From contig NZ_SRYA01000018.1 in NCBI RefSeq assembly GCF_004793545.1, forward strand, positions 27,744-91,743: a DNA stretch of 64,000 nucleotides. The letters run 5' to 3'. This stretch comes from Petralouisia muris (GTDB taxonomy: Bacteria > Bacillota > Clostridia > Lachnospirales > Lachnospiraceae). The notes beneath the pieces are model-generated. The model did not search any database. It was not told the DNA's origin and saw only the letters and a program-made list of their open reading frames with translations. Below are positions 24,431 to 35,242 of this stretch, one piece after another; within the stretch, counting starts at the first letter, position 1; every line of letters starts with the position of its first letter. The position numbers were made by a program, and so were the translations under genes.

Positions 24431-25276
24431 ATGGGAATTAAGACATATAACCCATATACACCTTCCAGAAGGAATATGACCGGTTCTGATTTTTCTGAAA
24501 TCACAAAGACAGTGCCAGAGAAATCTCTGTTGGTTTCTTTGCAGAAGAATTCCGGCCGTAATAATCAGGGTAAAATTACTGTAAGACACCGTGGCGGTGG
24601 CTCCAGAAGAAAATATAGAATTATTGATTTTAAGAGAAACAAAAAGGATGGAATTCCGGCAACAGTCATCGGAATTGAATACGATCCCAACAGAACAGCA
24701 AATATTGCTTTAATCTGTTATCAGGACGGAACGAAATCATATATCCTTGCTCCCGACGGACTGACGGACGGCATGAAGGTTATGAACGGACCGGAAGCGG
24801 AAGTGAGAGTAGGCAACTGCCTTCCTCTGGAAAATATTCCTGTCGGTACTCAGGTGCATAACATTGAGCTGTATCCGGGAAAAGGCGGCCAGCTTGTCCG
24901 TTCTGCAGGAAACAGCGCTCAGCTGATGGCAAAAGAAGGAAAATATGCAACATTAAGACTGCCCTCCGGCGAAATGAGAATGGTGCCGATTATCTGCAGA
25001 GCAACTGTCGGAATAGTAGGAAATACAGATCACAACCTTGTAAAAATTGGTAAAGCAGGACGGAAGCGTCACATGGGTATCCGCCCGACAGTACGCGGTT
25101 CTGTTATGAATCCCAATGACCATCCGCACGGAGGTGGAGAAGGTAAGACCGGAATCGGACGTCCGGGCCCGTCTACTCCATGGGGCAAGCCTGCATTGGG
25201 GCTTAAGACCAGAAAGAAAAACAAAGCAAGCAATAAGCTTATCGTAAGAAGAAGAGACGGTAGAGCTTTGAAATAA
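24431..25276 (+). CDS. rplB: 50S ribosomal protein L2
   Basis: 281 residues, start after AAAGGAGAAAC. C-terminal [15 protein letters not shown] carries the conserved histidine region near the peptidyl transferase centre; N-terminal [20 protein letters not shown] contacts rRNA. Full length. Confidence 0.98.
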   Translation: MGIKTYNPYTPSRRNMTGSDFSEITKTVPEKSLLVSLQKNSGRNNQGKITVRHRGGGSRRKYRIIDFKRNKKDGIPATVIGIEYDPNRTANIALICYQDGTKSYILAPDGLTDGMKVMNGPEAEVRVGNCLPLENIPVGTQVHNIELYPGKGGQLVRSAGNSAQLMAKEGKYATLRLPSGEMRMVPIICRATVGIVGNTDHNLVKIGKAGRKRHMGIRPTVRGSVMNPNDHPHGGGEGKTGIGRPGPSTPWGKPALGLKTRKKNKASNKLIVRRRDGRALK

Positions 25277-25284
25277 CAGGGATA

Positions 25285-25313
25285 CCCGCAGGGCAGTTCT
25301 GCCCGCAGGCGGG
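25285..25313 (+). promoter_or_regulatory. Intercistronic hairpin between rplB and rpsS
   Basis: CCCGC(A)GGGCAG-TT-CTGCCC(GCAG)GCGGG forms a GC-rich stem in an otherwise AT-rich gap of 62 bases. No T run, so more likely an mRNA-processing or stability element than a terminator. Confidence 0.5.
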
Positions 25314-25338
25314 ACAATATTTAGGAGGTTGAATTTTT

Positions 25339-25620
25339 ATGGGTCGTTCACTGAAAAAAGGACCATTTGCTGATGCAAGCTTATTGAAAAAAGTAGATGC
25401 TATGAACGCAGCAGGTGAGAAGAGCGTGATTAAGACATGGTCTCGCCGTTCTACAATTTTTCCGCAGTTCGTAGGTCATACATTTGCTGTTCATGATGGA
25501 AGAAAACATGTGCCGGTTTATGTGACTGAAGATATGGTAGGCCATAAACTGGGTGAGTTCGTTGCAACAAGAACTTATCGTGGACATGGAAAAGATGAGA
25601 AGAAATCCAAAGTTCGTTAA
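25339..25620 (+). CDS. rpsS: 30S ribosomal protein S19
   Basis: 93 residues, start after [23 protein letters not shown] and [22 protein letters not shown] are diagnostic. Binds the 30S head with S13, contacting the A-site tRNA. Confidence 0.98.
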   Translation: MGRSLKKGPFADASLLKKVDAMNAAGEKSVIKTWSRRSTIFPQFVGHTFAVHDGRKHVPVYVTEDMVGHKLGEFVATRTYRGHGKDEKKSKVR

Positions 25621-25652
25621 TCAATAGATATGGGAAAGGAGGTTCCACATCC

Positions 25653-26039
25653 ATGGCAAAGGGACATAGAAGTCAAATTAAAAGAGAAAGAAATGCACAG
25701 AAGGATACCAGGCCGTCAGCGAAGTTATCTTATGCCAGAGTATCTGTTCAGAAAGCATGTTTCGTGTTAGATGCAATCCGTGGCAAAGATGTGAAGACTG
25801 CGCTGGCAATTCTGGCATATAATCCGAGATACGCATCCAGCGTAATAGAGAAGCTGTTGAAATCTGCGATTGCAAATGCAGAAAACAATAACGGTATGAA
25901 TACAGACAATCTTTACATTGCAGAATGTTATGCAAATAAAGGACCAACAATGAAAAGAGTCAGACCGAGGGCACAGGGAAGAGCTTACAGAATCGAAAAG
26001 AGAATGAGCCACATTACAATTGTGCTTGATGAAAGATAG
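25653..26039 (+). CDS. rplV: 50S ribosomal protein L22
   Basis: 128 residues, start after [36 protein letters not shown] (core) and the tunnel hairpin with [18 protein letters not shown], the place where macrolide-resistance changes occur. Nothing unusual in the hairpin. Confidence 0.98.
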   Translation: MAKGHRSQIKRERNAQKDTRPSAKLSYARVSVQKACFVLDAIRGKDVKTALAILAYNPRYASSVIEKLLKSAIANAENNNGMNTDNLYIAECYANKGPTMKRVRPRAQGRAYRIEKRMSHITIVLDER

Positions 26040-26049
26040 GAGGGCAAAC

Positions 26050-26706
26050 ATGGGACAGAAAGTGAATCCTCATGGTTTAAGAGTTGGAATTATCAAAGAT
26101 TGGGACTCCAAATGGTATGCGGAAGCAGATTTTGCAGATTTTCTTATAGAAGATTATAACATCAGAACATTTCTGAAAAAGAAATTATACGCATCCGGAG
26201 TTTCCAAGATTGAGATTGAAAGAGCTTCTGATCGGGTAAAGGTAATTCTTTATACTGCAAAGCCTGGCGTAGTAATCGGAAAAGGCGGAGCGGAAATTGA
26301 GAAAGTAAAAGCAGAGCTTCAGAAATTAACAGATAAAAAACTGGTGGTAGATATCAAAGAGGTAAAGAGACCGGACAAAGATGCACAGCTTGTAGCTGAG
26401 AATATTGCATTGCAGTTGGAAAACCGTGTTTCTTTCCGCCGGGCAATGAAATCCTGCATGGGCAGAAGTATGAAAGCAGGAGCTCTTGGAATTAAGAGTT
26501 CTGTTTCCGGACGTTTGGGCGGCGCTGATATGGCACGTACAGAATTCTATAGTGAAGGGACGATTCCGCTTCAGACATTAAGAGCAGATATCGATTATGG
26601 ATTCGCTGAAGCAGATACCACCTACGGAAAAGTAGGAGTAAAAGTATGGATCTACAAAGGCGAGGTACTTCCAACAAAAGAAACAAAGGAAGGGAGCGAT
26701 AAATAA
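26050..26706 (+). CDS. rpsC: 30S ribosomal protein S3
   Basis: 218 residues, [18 protein letters not shown] after ATAGGAGGG, ten bases behind rplV. KH domain with [15 protein letters not shown]. Forms the mRNA entry helicase ring with S4 and S5. Its TAA overlaps rplP by one base. Confidence 0.98.
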   Translation: MGQKVNPHGLRVGIIKDWDSKWYAEADFADFLIEDYNIRTFLKKKLYASGVSKIEIERASDRVKVILYTAKPGVVIGKGGAEIEKVKAELQKLTDKKLVVDIKEVKRPDKDAQLVAENIALQLENRVSFRRAMKSCMGRSMKAGALGIKSSVSGRLGGADMARTEFYSEGTIPLQTLRADIDYGFAEADTTYGKVGVKVWIYKGEVLPTKETKEGSDK

Positions 26707-27146
26707 TGTTAATGCCAAAAAGAGTTAAACGCCGTAAACAGTTCCGTGGTTCCATGGCAGGAAAGGCGTTAAGAGGTAATAAAATTACGAATGGTGAATA
26801 CGGTATTGTGGCTACGGAGCCATGCTGGATCAAATCCAATCAGATTGAGGCAGCCCGTATTGCAATGACACGTTACATTAAGCGTGGCGGTAAAGTATGG
26901 ATTAAAATTTTTCCTGATAAACCAGTAACTGCAAAACCGGCAGAAACTCGTATGGGTTCCGGAAAAGGAACACTGGAATACTGGGTAGCTGTTGTAAAAC
27001 CAGGCCGTGTTTTGTTTGAAATCTCCGGCGTTCCGGAAGAAATCGCACGGGAAGCATTGCGTCTTGCTACACATAAGTTACCATGTAAATGTAAAATAGT
27101 TTCTCGGGCAGACTTAGAAGGCGGTGAATCAAATGAAAAGCAGTAA
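26706..27146 (+). CDS. rplP: 50S ribosomal protein L16
   Basis: 146 residues, [17 protein letters not shown], with GGAGCG at the end of rpsC as its ribosome site. [25 protein letters not shown] is the conserved tip near the A site. Confidence 0.98.
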   Translation: MLMPKRVKRRKQFRGSMAGKALRGNKITNGEYGIVATEPCWIKSNQIEAARIAMTRYIKRGGKVWIKIFPDKPVTAKPAETRMGSGKGTLEYWVAVVKPGRVLFEISGVPEEIAREALRLATHKLPCKCKIVSRADLEGGESNEKQ

Positions 27147-27348
27147 TTTTGTGAAAGAATTAAGAGAAGAATCCGTAGAAGCATTGCAGGAGCGGTTAGT
27201 GGCTGCAAAGAAAGAACTTTTTAATTTAAGATTCCAGAATGCGACCAATCAGCTGGATAATACCGGAAGAATCAAAGAGGTTCGTAAGAATATTGCCAGG
27301 ATTCAGACAATTATCACTGAAAAGACGCGGGAGACATTGAACGCTTAA
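27133..27348 (+). CDS. rpmC: 50S ribosomal protein L29
   Basis: 71 residues starting [15 protein letters not shown] prefer this ATG over the GTG three codons upstream because GGCGGTG is correctly spaced. [19 protein letters not shown] and [11 protein letters not shown] are typical. Overlaps rplP by 14 bases. Confidence 0.97.
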   Translation: MKSSNFVKELREESVEALQERLVAAKKELFNLRFQNATNQLDNTGRIKEVRKNIARIQTIITEKTRETLNA

Positions 27349-27364
27349 TGAAAGGAGCAGAATC

Positions 27365-27622
27365 GTGGAAGAAAGAAATCTTAGAAAAACACGTACTGGT
27401 GTTGTTGTAAGCGACAAGATGAATAAAACGATTGTTGTTGCAGTGCGGGATAATGTAAGACATCCTCTTTACAACAAGATCGTAAAAAGAACTTATAAAT
27501 TGAAAGCTCATGACGAAAACAATGAATGCAAGGTTGGAGATACAGTCAAAGTAATGGAAACAAGACCTTTATCCAAAGACAAGAGATGGAGACTTGTGGA
27601 AATCATTGAGAGAGCGAAATAA
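27365..27622 (+). CDS. rpsQ: 30S ribosomal protein S17
   Basis: 85 residues from a GTG start set by [32 protein letters not shown] and [19 protein letters not shown] identify it. Early assembly protein of the 30S body. Confidence 0.98.
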   Translation: MEERNLRKTRTGVVVSDKMNKTIVVAVRDNVRHPLYNKIVKRTYKLKAHDENNECKVGDTVKVMETRPLSKDKRWRLVEIIERAK

Positions 27623-27636
27623 AGGAGGCTACCGGC

Positions 27637-28005
27637 ATGATTCAACAGGAAAGCAGACTGAAAGTAGCCGATAATACAGGAGCAAAAGAATTACTCTGCA
27701 TCCGTGTTATGGGCGGTTCTACAAGAAGATATGCGAATATTGGAGATATCATCACTGCTACGGTTAAAGATGCAACACCAGGTGGTGTTGTTAAGAAAGG
27801 CGATGTGGTAAAAGCTGTAGTGGTTCGTACAAAAAAAGGCGCCCGTCGGAAAGACGGTTCTTATATTAAATTCGATGAGAATGCGGCTGTCATTATCAAG
27901 GATGACAAAACCCCGAGAGGAACCCGTATCTTTGGGCCGGTTGCAAGAGAGCTTCGTGAGAAACAGTTTATGAAAATTGTTTCCCTGGCTCCGGAAGTAT
28001 TATAG
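27637..28005 (+). CDS. rplN: 50S ribosomal protein L14
   Basis: 122 residues, start after [31 protein letters not shown] and the signature [19 protein letters not shown]. Lies at the subunit interface, contacting 16S helix 14; also the target of the silencing factor RsfS. Confidence 0.98.
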   Translation: MIQQESRLKVADNTGAKELLCIRVMGGSTRRYANIGDIITATVKDATPGGVVKKGDVVKAVVVRTKKGARRKDGSYIKFDENAAVIIKDDKTPRGTRIFGPVARELREKQFMKIVSLAPEVL

Positions 28006-28016
28006 GAGGTGCAAAG

Positions 28017-28328
28017 ATGGCAATGATGAAAATTAAAAAAGGCGATTTGGTAAAGGTGATCGCTGGAAAAGATAAAGACAAAGAAGGCAAAGTTCTTTCT
28101 GTCAACAGGAAAAACCATACAGTACTGGTAGAGGGAATCAATATGGCTACCAAGCATACCAAGCCCAGCATGACAAATCAGCAGGGCGGCATTGTGCACC
28201 AGGAAGCTCCTCTTGATATTTCCAATGTGATGTATCTGCACAAGGGAAAAGCCACACGTATTGGTTTCAAAATGGACGGAGATAAAAAAGTACGTTTTGC
28301 CAAATCTACAGGTGAAATCATTGATTAA
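28017..28328 (+). CDS. rplX: 50S ribosomal protein L24
   Basis: 103 residues, start after TAGGAGGTG. KOW motif [20 protein letters not shown] and [11 protein letters not shown]. An initiator of 50S assembly. Confidence 0.98.
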   Translation: MAMMKIKKGDLVKVIAGKDKDKEGKVLSVNRKNHTVLVEGINMATKHTKPSMTNQQGGIVHQEAPLDISNVMYLHKGKATRIGFKMDGDKKVRFAKSTGEIID

Positions 28329-28351
28329 TTCAGGAGAGGAGGTTCATTCAG

Positions 28352-28897
28352 TTGAGTAGTAGATTAAAAGAGATTTATCAGAACGAAATCGTAGATGCTC
28401 TGATGAAGAAATTTGAATATAAAAATGTCATGCAAGTACCGAAGATTGAAAAGGTAGTCATCAACATGGGCGTTGGTGAAGCGAAAGAAAATGTAAAGCT
28501 CCTTGACGCCGCTGTAAGCGATCTGGAAACCATTACCGGCCAGAAAGCAATTATTACAAAAGCAAAGAAGTCTGTGGCTAATTTCAAAATCAGAGAGGGG
28601 ATGCCCATTGGATGCAAAGTTACATTAAGAGGTGACAAAATGTATGAGTTTGTTGACCGCTTAATCAATCTGGCCCTGCCCCGTGTCCGTGACTTCAGAG
28701 GCGTGAATCCTAACGCATTTGACGGAAGAGGAAACTATGCACTTGGAATCAAAGAGCAGTTGATTTTCCCAGAGATTGAGTATGATAAAATTGACAAAGT
28801 CCGCGGTATGGATGTTATTTTCGTAACTACAGCAAAAACAGACGAAGAAGGCCGTGAATTGTTGGCGCAGTTCAATATGCCATTTGCAAAACAATAA
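28352..28897 (+). CDS. rplE: 50S ribosomal protein L5
   Basis: 181 residues from a TTG start: [12 protein letters not shown] follows at once and AGGAGAGGAGG lies 10 bases upstream; no ATG or GTG fits. [13 protein letters not shown] and [15 protein letters not shown] are conserved. Binds 5S rRNA with L18 and L25. Confidence 0.96.
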   Translation: MSSRLKEIYQNEIVDALMKKFEYKNVMQVPKIEKVVINMGVGEAKENVKLLDAAVSDLETITGQKAIITKAKKSVANFKIREGMPIGCKVTLRGDKMYEFVDRLINLALPRVRDFRGVNPNAFDGRGNYALGIKEQLIFPEIEYDKIDKVRGMDVIFVTTAKTDEEGRELLAQFNMPFAKQ

Positions 28898-28910
28898 GGA
28901 GGGAATTTCA

Positions 28911-29096
28911 ATGGCAAAAACAGCAATGAAAATTAAACAGCAGCGCAAGCAGAAATTCTCTACCAGAGAATACAGCCGCTGCAGAATTTGCGGACGTCCG
29001 CATGCATATTTAAGAAAATACGGAATCTGCAGAATCTGCTTCCGTGAATTAGCTTATAAGGGACAGATTCCAGGTGTTAAAAAGGCGTCTTGGTAA
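28911..29096 (+). CDS. rpsN: 30S ribosomal protein S14, zinc-binding (type Z)
   Basis: 61 residues, [17 protein letters not shown] after AAGGAGGGAA. Two CRIC motifs ([20 protein letters not shown]) make the zinc ribbon, the short form that needs zinc, in contrast to the longer zinc-free paralogue found in some genomes. Confidence 0.98.
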   Translation: MAKTAMKIKQQRKQKFSTREYSRCRICGRPHAYLRKYGICRICFRELAYKGQIPGVKKASW

Positions 29097-29122
29097 GGGC
29101 CGGTAAAGGAGGAAAATATATC

Positions 29123-29524
29123 ATGACAATGAGTGATCCAATCGCAGATATGCTTACAAGAATCCGTAATGCAAATACTGCTAAACATGATACAGTTGAT
29201 GTTCCGTCTTCCAAAATGAAGATTGCAATTGCCAACATTCTTGTAGATGAAGGATATATTGCAAAGTATGACATTGTAGAAGACGGAAGCTTTAACACAA
29301 TTCGCATTACCTTAAAATACGGTAGTGACAAAAATGAAAAAATTATCACAGGGCTTAAGAGAATTTCCAAACCGGGACTTCGGGTTTATGCCGGCAAAAA
29401 TGAAATTCCAAAGGTTCTTGGCGGACTTGGAATTGCAATTATTTCCACCAATCAGGGTGTTGTAACCGATAGAGAAGCAAGAAAATTAGCAGTAGGCGGA
29501 GAAGTATTAGCTTATGTATGGTAA
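29123..29524 (+). CDS. rpsH: 30S ribosomal protein S8
   Basis: 133 residues from [18 protein letters not shown] after AAAGGAGGAAAA. C-terminal [27 protein letters not shown] is diagnostic. In E. coli S8 represses the spc operon by binding near rplE. Confidence 0.98.
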   Translation: MTMSDPIADMLTRIRNANTAKHDTVDVPSSKMKIAIANILVDEGYIAKYDIVEDGSFNTIRITLKYGSDKNEKIITGLKRISKPGLRVYAGKNEIPKVLGGLGIAIISTNQGVVTDREARKLAVGGEVLAYVW

Positions 29525-29536
29525 GGAGGTACGGGC

Positions 29537-30076
29537 ATGTCACGTATAGGAAGAATGCCAATCGCAGTACCTGCAGGCGTTACTGTAGATATTGCAGAAA
29601 ATAATCATGTGACAGTGAAGGGTCCCAAGGGAACTCTGGAAAGAACCCTTCCAACAGAAATGGAAATTAAATTAGAAGGTTCTGAAGTAACTGTAACAAG
29701 GCCAAATGATTTAAAGAAAATGAAATCACTCCACGGCCTGACCAGAACCCTGATTAACAATATGGTAGTTGGCGTAACCAACGGCTACACCAAGGAACTG
29801 GAAGTAAACGGCGTTGGTTACAGGGCATCCAAATCCGGGAAAGACTTAACCTTGAATCTGGGATATTCCCATCCGGTTGTTATGACGGATCCAGAAGGTT
29901 TGGAGTCTAAAGTAGAAGGAAATAAAATCATTGTTTCCGGTATTGATAAAGAAAAAGTTGGCCAGTACGCAGCAGAAATCAGAGCTAAGAGAAAACCTGA
30001 ACCATACAAAGGAAAAGGTATCAAATATGCTGATGAAGTTATCAGGCGTAAAGTTGGTAAGACTGGTAAAAAATAA
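29537..30076 (+). CDS. rplF: 50S ribosomal protein L6
   Basis: 179 residues, [15 protein letters not shown] after TAAGGAGGT, with two homologous domains and the end [20 protein letters not shown]. Located near the factor-binding site. Confidence 0.98.
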   Translation: MSRIGRMPIAVPAGVTVDIAENNHVTVKGPKGTLERTLPTEMEIKLEGSEVTVTRPNDLKKMKSLHGLTRTLINNMVVGVTNGYTKELEVNGVGYRASKSGKDLTLNLGYSHPVVMTDPEGLESKVEGNKIIVSGIDKEKVGQYAAEIRAKRKPEPYKGKGIKYADEVIRRKVGKTGKK

Positions 30077-30095
30077 TTAAAGGAGGAACACAAAA

Positions 30096-30464
30096 ATGGT
30101 TAATAAGAAATCAAGAACTGAAGTCCGGATGAAAAAGCACAGAAGAATCCGTAATCGTTTCTCCGGTACCGCTGAAAGACCGCGTTTGGCAGTGTTTAGA
30201 AGCAATAACCATATGTACGCGCAGATCATTGATGATGATAAGCAGCATACACTTGTTTCCGCATCTACACTTCAGAAGGATGTAAAGGCTGAGCTGGAGA
30301 AAACCAATAACGTAGAAGCGGCAGCGCATCTTGGAACAGTAATTGCGAAAAGAGCGCTGGATAAAGGCATTACTACAGTTGTCTTCGACAGAGGCGGATA
30401 TATCTATCAGGGAAAAGTCAAGGCTTTAGCCGATGCGGCAAGAGAAGCCGGGTTAAACTTTTAA
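30096..30464 (+). CDS. rplR: 50S ribosomal protein L18
   Basis: 122 residues, [19 protein letters not shown] after [30 protein letters not shown] and [21 protein letters not shown] are typical. Carries 5S rRNA into the subunit. Confidence 0.98.
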   Translation: MVNKKSRTEVRMKKHRRIRNRFSGTAERPRLAVFRSNNHMYAQIIDDDKQHTLVSASTLQKDVKAELEKTNNVEAAAHLGTVIAKRALDKGITTVVFDRGGYIYQGKVKALADAAREAGLNF

Positions 30465-30481
30465 TAGGAGGAGACAAACAC

Positions 30482-30991
30482 ATGAAACGTACAATCATTG
30501 ATGCTAGTCAATTGGAATTAACAGAAAAAGTGGTATCAATTAAACGTGTAACGAAAGTTGTAAAGGGCGGACGTAACATGCGTTTTACAGCTTTGGTTGT
30601 TGTTGGTGACAGCAATGGTCATGTAGGTGCAGGTTTAGGGAAAGCAACTGAAATTCCTGAAGCAATCCGTAAAGGAAAAGAAGACGCAATCAAGAAGTTG
30701 ATTTCTGTAAAATTAGATGATAACAGCAGTATTACACATGATATTACCGGCAAGCATACCGGTGCATCCGTATTACTGAAAAGGGCTCCGGAAGGTACTG
30801 GCGTAATTGCGGGCGGTCCTGCACGTAGTGTATGTGAGCTTGCAGGCATTAAAAATATCCGTACAAAATCCCTGGGCTCCAATAATAAGCAGAATGTAGT
30901 GCTTGCTACAATCAATGCTTTAAGTCAGTTGAAATCTCCAGAAGAGGTAGCAAAACTCCGCGGTAAATCTGTAGAAGAGATACTCGGTTAA
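30482..30991 (+). CDS. rpsE: 30S ribosomal protein S5
   Basis: 169 residues, start after [29 protein letters not shown] is the double-stranded-RNA-binding part; [21 protein letters not shown] follows. Site of spectinomycin resistance changes; the loop looks normal. Confidence 0.98.
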   Translation: MKRTIIDASQLELTEKVVSIKRVTKVVKGGRNMRFTALVVVGDSNGHVGAGLGKATEIPEAIRKGKEDAIKKLISVKLDDNSSITHDITGKHTGASVLLKRAPEGTGVIAGGPARSVCELAGIKNIRTKSLGSNNKQNVVLATINALSQLKSPEEVAKLRGKSVEEILG

Positions 30992-31005
30992 GGAGGACAT
31001 GGAAA

Positions 31006-31188
31006 ATGGCAGAGAAATTAAAAATTACACTTGTAAAATCTACAATCGGCGCTGTGCCTAAGAATCGTAAAACCGTAGAGGCGCTGGGGTTGAGGAAATT
31101 AAACCATTCGGTGGAAATGCCGGATAACGCAGCAATCAGAGGTATGGTCAGACAGGTCAGACATTTAGTAAAAGTAGAAGAAATCTAA
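31006..31188 (+). CDS. rpmD: 50S ribosomal protein L30
   Basis: 60 residues, start after [37 protein letters not shown] identifies it. Short bacterial form. Confidence 0.97.
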   Translation: MAEKLKITLVKSTIGAVPKNRKTVEALGLRKLNHSVEMPDNAAIRGMVRQVRHLVKVEEI

Positions 31189-31211
31189 GAAAAACGTAAG
31201 GAGGTGTCAAA

Positions 31212-31652
31212 ATGGACTTATCAAATTTAAAACCGGCAGTGGGCTCTAAACACAGTAATAATTTCAGAAGAGGCCGTGGACATGGTTCCGGAAATGGTAA
31301 GACAGCAGGTAAGGGACATAAAGGTCAGAAGGCTCGTTCCGGCGCACCGAGACCTGGTTTCGAGGGCGGCCAGATGCCATTATACAGACGAATTCCAAAG
31401 CGTGGATTTACCAACAGGAATTCCAAAGACATTGTAGCAGTCAATGTAAATGTACTGGAAGTATTTGAGAATGATGCAGTTGTAACGGTAGAGACTTTAA
31501 TAGAGCAGGGAATCATCAAAAATCCAAGAGATGGCATTAAGATTCTCGGAGATGGTGAACTTACCAAGAAACTTACCGTACAGGTAAATGCCTTCAGTGC
31601 AGGTGCAAAAGAAAAGATTGAGGCTCTTGGTGGAAAAGCAGAGGTGATCTAA
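31212..31652 (+). CDS. rplO: 50S ribosomal protein L15
   Basis: 146 residues, start after [28 protein letters not shown] and [18 protein letters not shown] are diagnostic. Its TAA overlaps secY by one base (TAATG), coupling ribosome and translocon synthesis. Confidence 0.98.
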   Translation: MDLSNLKPAVGSKHSNNFRRGRGHGSGNGKTAGKGHKGQKARSGAPRPGFEGGQMPLYRRIPKRGFTNRNSKDIVAVNVNVLEVFENDAVVTVETLIEQGIIKNPRDGIKILGDGELTKKLTVQVNAFSAGAKEKIEALGGKAEVI

Positions 31653-32974
31653 TGCTGGAGACACTCCGTAATGCATTTAAAATTAAGGATATCAGGAACC
31701 GTATTTTATATACGTTAGTAATGATGGTTGTCATCAGGTTGGGGTCACAGCTGCCTCTTCCCGGTGTCAATTCGGAAGTGATTTCCAACTGGTTTGCCTC
31801 AAACCAGGGAGCGGATTCACTGAATTTCTTTAATGCAATCACCGGTGGATCTTTTGAGCAGATGTCAGTGTTTGCATTGAACATTACACCGTATATCACA
31901 TCCTCCATTATTATGCAGCTTCTTACCATTGCGATTCCTAAGCTGGAAGAGATGCAGAAGGATGGGGAAGACGGAAGAAAGAAAATAGCAGAGATTACCC
32001 GTTATGTAACAGTTGCACTGGCATTGATTCAGTCTATTGCTATGGCAATTGGATTTGGCCGGAGCGGCTATTTGGATAAATTTGATGCGCCCCATGTAAT
32101 TATGATGGTAACAGGGTTGACAGCAGGTTCCGCTGTATTGATGTGGATTGGTGAAAGAATCACAGAATACGGTGTGGGAAATGGTATTTCCATCGTATTG
32201 GTAATCAATATTATTTCCCGTATTCCGGAAGATTTGATGACGCTTTACACTCAATTTATCGCAAATGCGCCCAATGTAGGAAATGCAATTATTGCGGCTG
32301 CAGTTATCATTGCAGTGATACTGATAACGGTTGTTTTCGTCATTATCCTTCAGGATGGTGAGCGCAGAATTCCGGTACAGTACAGTAAGAAAATTCAGGG
32401 ACGCAAGCAGGTAGGCGGCCAGTCTACGCATATTCCTCTGAAAGTAAATACAGCAGGCGTGATCCCGATTATTTTTGCCCAGTCAATTATGCAGTTCCCG
32501 GTTGTAATTGCAACCATCATGGGGAAGGGCAATGGAACCGGAATTGGAAGCAAGATCCTTCATGGATTATCCCAGTCTTATTGGTGTGATCCGGAGCAGC
32601 CCATTTACAGTATTGGTCTGCTGGTATACATCGTACTGGTAATTGCTTTCGCATATTTTTATACCTCCATTACCTTTAATCCGTTGGAAGTTGCCAATAA
32701 TATGAAGCGGCAGGGCGGATTTATTCCAGGGATCAGACCTGGAAAGCCAACCAGTGATTATTTAACAAAGATCTTGAACTATATTGTATTTATCGGAGCA
32801 GTAGGGCTTATGATTGTAGCTGTGATTCCAATTTTCTTTAATGGAGTATTCAGGGCAAATGTATCTTTCGGCGGCACATCTATTATCATTATTGTAGGCG
32901 TTGTAATTGAAACTCTGAAGCAGATTGAATCTCAGATGCTGGTACGTTATTATAAAGGATTTTTAAATGATTAA
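31652..32974 (+). CDS. secY: Protein translocase subunit SecY
   Basis: 440 residues, ten membrane segments. [20 protein letters not shown] at the start, plug region near LPLPGVN, cytoplasmic loop GERRIPVQYSKK, and C-terminal IETLKQIESQMLVRYYKGFL. Forms the SecYEG channel used by most exported proteins of this window. Conserved place behind rplO. Confidence 0.98.
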   Translation: MLETLRNAFKIKDIRNRILYTLVMMVVIRLGSQLPLPGVNSEVISNWFASNQGADSLNFFNAITGGSFEQMSVFALNITPYITSSIIMQLLTIAIPKLEEMQKDGEDGRKKIAEITRYVTVALALIQSIAMAIGFGRSGYLDKFDAPHVIMMVTGLTAGSAVLMWIGERITEYGVGNGISIVLVINIISRIPEDLMTLYTQFIANAPNVGNAIIAAAVIIAVILITVVFVIILQDGERRIPVQYSKKIQGRKQVGGQSTHIPLKVNTAGVIPIIFAQSIMQFPVVIATIMGKGNGTGIGSKILHGLSQSYWCDPEQPIYSIGLLVYIVLVIAFAYFYTSITFNPLEVANNMKRQGGFIPGIRPGKPTSDYLTKILNYIVFIGAVGLMIVAVIPIFFNGVFRANVSFGGTSIIIIVGVVIETLKQIESQMLVRYYKGFLND

Positions 32975-33163
32975 GTAAATGACGCTATGCCGGAGTTGTC
33001 TTTTTGCAGGACGCATGGCGGTTATGCAAAAATTAGGAGGTGTCATATGGCATCTCCTATGGTGCATTTGTTTTAGAAAGCAAAGGCCGGCTGTTTCGCT
33101 GGCAGAAAACCGGCTGGAAAAAGGAAAGCATTGTTCGCAGCACGAAAAGAAGGAGGAGCTAGT
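32975..33163 (+). promoter_or_regulatory. Leader between secY and adk with palindromes
   Basis: 189 bases without a convincing gene. AGGAGGTGTCATATGGCATCTCCT (about 33035-33058) is an imperfect 24-base palindrome that includes a good ribosome site and ATG, but the frame closes after nine codons. GCCGG..TTT / AAAACCGGC near 33088-33116 is a second stem. Possibly an attenuator or leader peptide for adk. Confidence 0.4.
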
Positions 33164-33808
33164 ATGAAAATTATTATGTTAGGAGCACCGGGAGCAGGAA
33201 AAGGTACACAGGCAAAACAGATTGCAGATAAATATTCTATTCCGCATATTTCCACCGGAGATATTTTCCGGGCAAACTTAAAGGCAGGGACAGAATTGGG
33301 AAAGAAAGCCAAAGAATATATGGATCAGGGGCTTTTGGTGCCGGATGAACTGACCTGCGATTTGGTGATGGATCGTATCGGACAGGATGACTGTAAGAAT
33401 GGATTTGTATTAGACGGATTTCCAAGGACAATTCCTCAGGCAGAAGCATTAGATGCTGCGCTGGCAAAAATCAGCCAGAGCATGGATTATGCCATTGATG
33501 TGGATGTTCCGGATGAGAATATTGTCAACAGGATGTCAGGAAGGCGCGCATGCTTAAACTGCGGAGCAACTTATCATATCGTTTCCATTCCGACCAAAGT
33601 GGAGGGTGTATGCGACCGCTGCGGCAATCAGGTAGTGCTGCGTGACGATGATCAGCCGGAAACCGTAAAAAAACGTCTGGATGTTTATCATGAGCAGACA
33701 CAGCCGTTAATCGACTATTATAAAAAACAGAATATATTAAAAACTGTAGATGGGACTCAGCCAATGGAGAAAGTATTTGATGCCATTGTGGAAATTTTAG
33801 GAGCGTAG
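33164..33808 (+). CDS. adk: Adenylate kinase
   Basis: 214 residues from [15 protein letters not shown] after GAAGGAGGAG. P-loop [23 protein letters not shown], and the long LID domain carrying four zinc cysteines (CLNC and CDRC), the Gram-positive zinc form. Interconverts AMP, ATP and ADP. Conserved between secY and map. Confidence 0.98.
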   Translation: MKIIMLGAPGAGKGTQAKQIADKYSIPHISTGDIFRANLKAGTELGKKAKEYMDQGLLVPDELTCDLVMDRIGQDDCKNGFVLDGFPRTIPQAEALDAALAKISQSMDYAIDVDVPDENIVNRMSGRRACLNCGATYHIVSIPTKVEGVCDRCGNQVVLRDDDQPETVKKRLDVYHEQTQPLIDYYKKQNILKTVDGTQPMEKVFDAIVEILGA

Positions 33809-33811
33809 AAA

Positions 33812-34585
33812 ATGTCAGTATCAATTAAATCTGCCAGAGAAATCGAATTAATGCGGGCAGCAGGAAAAATTCTGGAAAAGGTTCACGAAAATCTGGGAAA
33901 GGAACTGAAACCCGGAATGTCCACGTTGGATATTGACCGTCTGGGAGAAGAAATTATCAAAAGTTATGGGTGTATCCCTTCTTTTAAAAATTATAACGGA
34001 TATCCAGCTTCCGTATGTGTGTCAGTCAATGATGAGGTGGTGCACGGCATTCCTACCAAAAAGAGACTGATTCAGGAAGGAGATATTGTGAGTCTTGATA
34101 TCGGCGTCATTTATAAAGGATACCATTCTGATGCAGCAAGGACCCATGGAATTGGAGAGATTTCCCAGGAGGCCGCATTGTTGATTGAAAGAACCAGGCA
34201 GAGTTTTTTTGAAGGCATTAAATATGCGAAAGAAGGAAATCATCTACATGAGATTTCAAATGCAATTGCCGCATATGCGGAAAGCTTCGGATATGGCGTC
34301 GTGCGGGATTTGGTTGGGCACGGAGTGGGAAGCCGTCTTCATGAAGATCCCCAGATACCGAATTTCACTCAGAAAAGCAGAGGTATCCGGCTGAAAGCAG
34401 GCATGACATTGGCAATTGAACCCATGATTAATGCAGGGCGTTATGATGTAGTATGGCAGGAGGATAACTGGACAGTTGTGACACAGGACGGTTCCTTGTC
34501 CGCTCATTACGAAAATACGATTTTGGTGACATCCGGGGAACCGGAAATCTTAACTCTTTCCGGCGACAGCAGCTTCCGGCAATAA
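33812..34585 (+). CDS. map: Methionine aminopeptidase, type I
   Basis: 257 residues, three bases after adk. Metal ligands can be read in order: Asp in SLDIGV, Asp in HSDAARTHGIG, His in LVGHGVGS, Glu in AIEPMI, Glu in YENTILV. Removes the first Met from nascent proteins. Slightly longer than the usual 248-250 because of the tail after LVTSGEPEIL. Confidence 0.97.
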   Translation: MSVSIKSAREIELMRAAGKILEKVHENLGKELKPGMSTLDIDRLGEEIIKSYGCIPSFKNYNGYPASVCVSVNDEVVHGIPTKKRLIQEGDIVSLDIGVIYKGYHSDAARTHGIGEISQEAALLIERTRQSFFEGIKYAKEGNHLHEISNAIAAYAESFGYGVVRDLVGHGVGSRLHEDPQIPNFTQKSRGIRLKAGMTLAIEPMINAGRYDVVWQEDNWTVVTQDGSLSAHYENTILVTSGEPEILTLSGDSSFRQ

Positions 34586-34707
34586 AAGAAATGATAGAAA
34601 CCGAAATATACTCAAGAGCATCTTTTTGAATTAGTGAAAACTTGTCAGCAAATCATTTTGTTCACGGGTATAAGAACGGAAACAGGCAGAATGAAGGAAA
34701 CAGGCAT

Positions 34708-34980
34708 ATGGAGATAAAATTAGCAATTTCCAGATCGGGTCATGACAAAGACAGCATTTATGTAATTGTAAAAGAAGAAGCCAATATGGTTTATCTGGCG
34801 GATGGAAATTTAAAGCCATTGGAAAAGCCGAAAAAAAAGAACAGAAAGCATATTCAGATAATAAAAAAGCTTCCGAAAGAAATTACACAAGTCTTTACGC
34901 AGGAGAATTTTCGGAATGAAGAGATCAAACGGGCCATTAAGCTTTATCGCAAAAGTATCATGGATACCCGGCAGGTATAA
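34708..34980 (+). CDS. KOW-domain RNA-binding protein (L14e-like)
   Basis: 90 residues from the ATG after AAGGAAACAGG; upstream in-frame codons have no site. ISRSGHDKDSIYVIVKEEANMVYLADGN is a KOW-like fold as in eukaryotic L14e/L6e relatives, and the basic region KPKKKNRKHIQIIKK follows. Commonly found between map and infA in Firmicutes; role unknown, presumably on the ribosome. Confidence 0.88.
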   Translation: MEIKLAISRSGHDKDSIYVIVKEEANMVYLADGNLKPLEKPKKKNRKHIQIIKKLPKEITQVFTQENFRNEEIKRAIKLYRKSIMDTRQV

Positions 34981-34998
34981 AAATCAGGAGGAAACAAG

Positions 34999-35217
34999 AT
35001 GTCAAAAGCAGATGTAATCGAAGTAGAAGGAAAAGTGGTTGAAAAATTACCAAATGCCATGTTTCAGGTAGAACTGGAAAACGGGCACCAGATCCTGGCG
35101 CATATCAGCGGAAAGCTGAGGATGAATTTTATCCGTATTCTGCCGGGAGATAAAGTGACGGTTGAAATGTCTCCCTATGATTTGACAAAAGGAAGAATCA
35201 TCTGGAGAGATAAATAA
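34999..35217 (+). CDS. infA: Translation initiation factor IF-1
   Basis: 72 residues, [19 protein letters not shown] after AGGAGGAAAC. OB-fold with [25 protein letters not shown]. Binds the 30S A site in initiation. It is the last gene before the accessory block; rpmJ, its usual neighbour, is 12.6 kb downstream. Confidence 0.98.
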   Translation: MSKADVIEVEGKVVEKLPNAMFQVELENGHQILAHISGKLRMNFIRILPGDKVTVEMSPYDLTKGRIIWRDK

Positions 35218-35242
35218 GCGCTTAGAATCAAAAAGAATTTGA

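Noticed and set aside
33047..33076. Nine-codon frame MASPMVHLF with AGGAGGTG before it
   Set aside because: Too short and inside a palindrome; kept only as a leader-peptide possibility.
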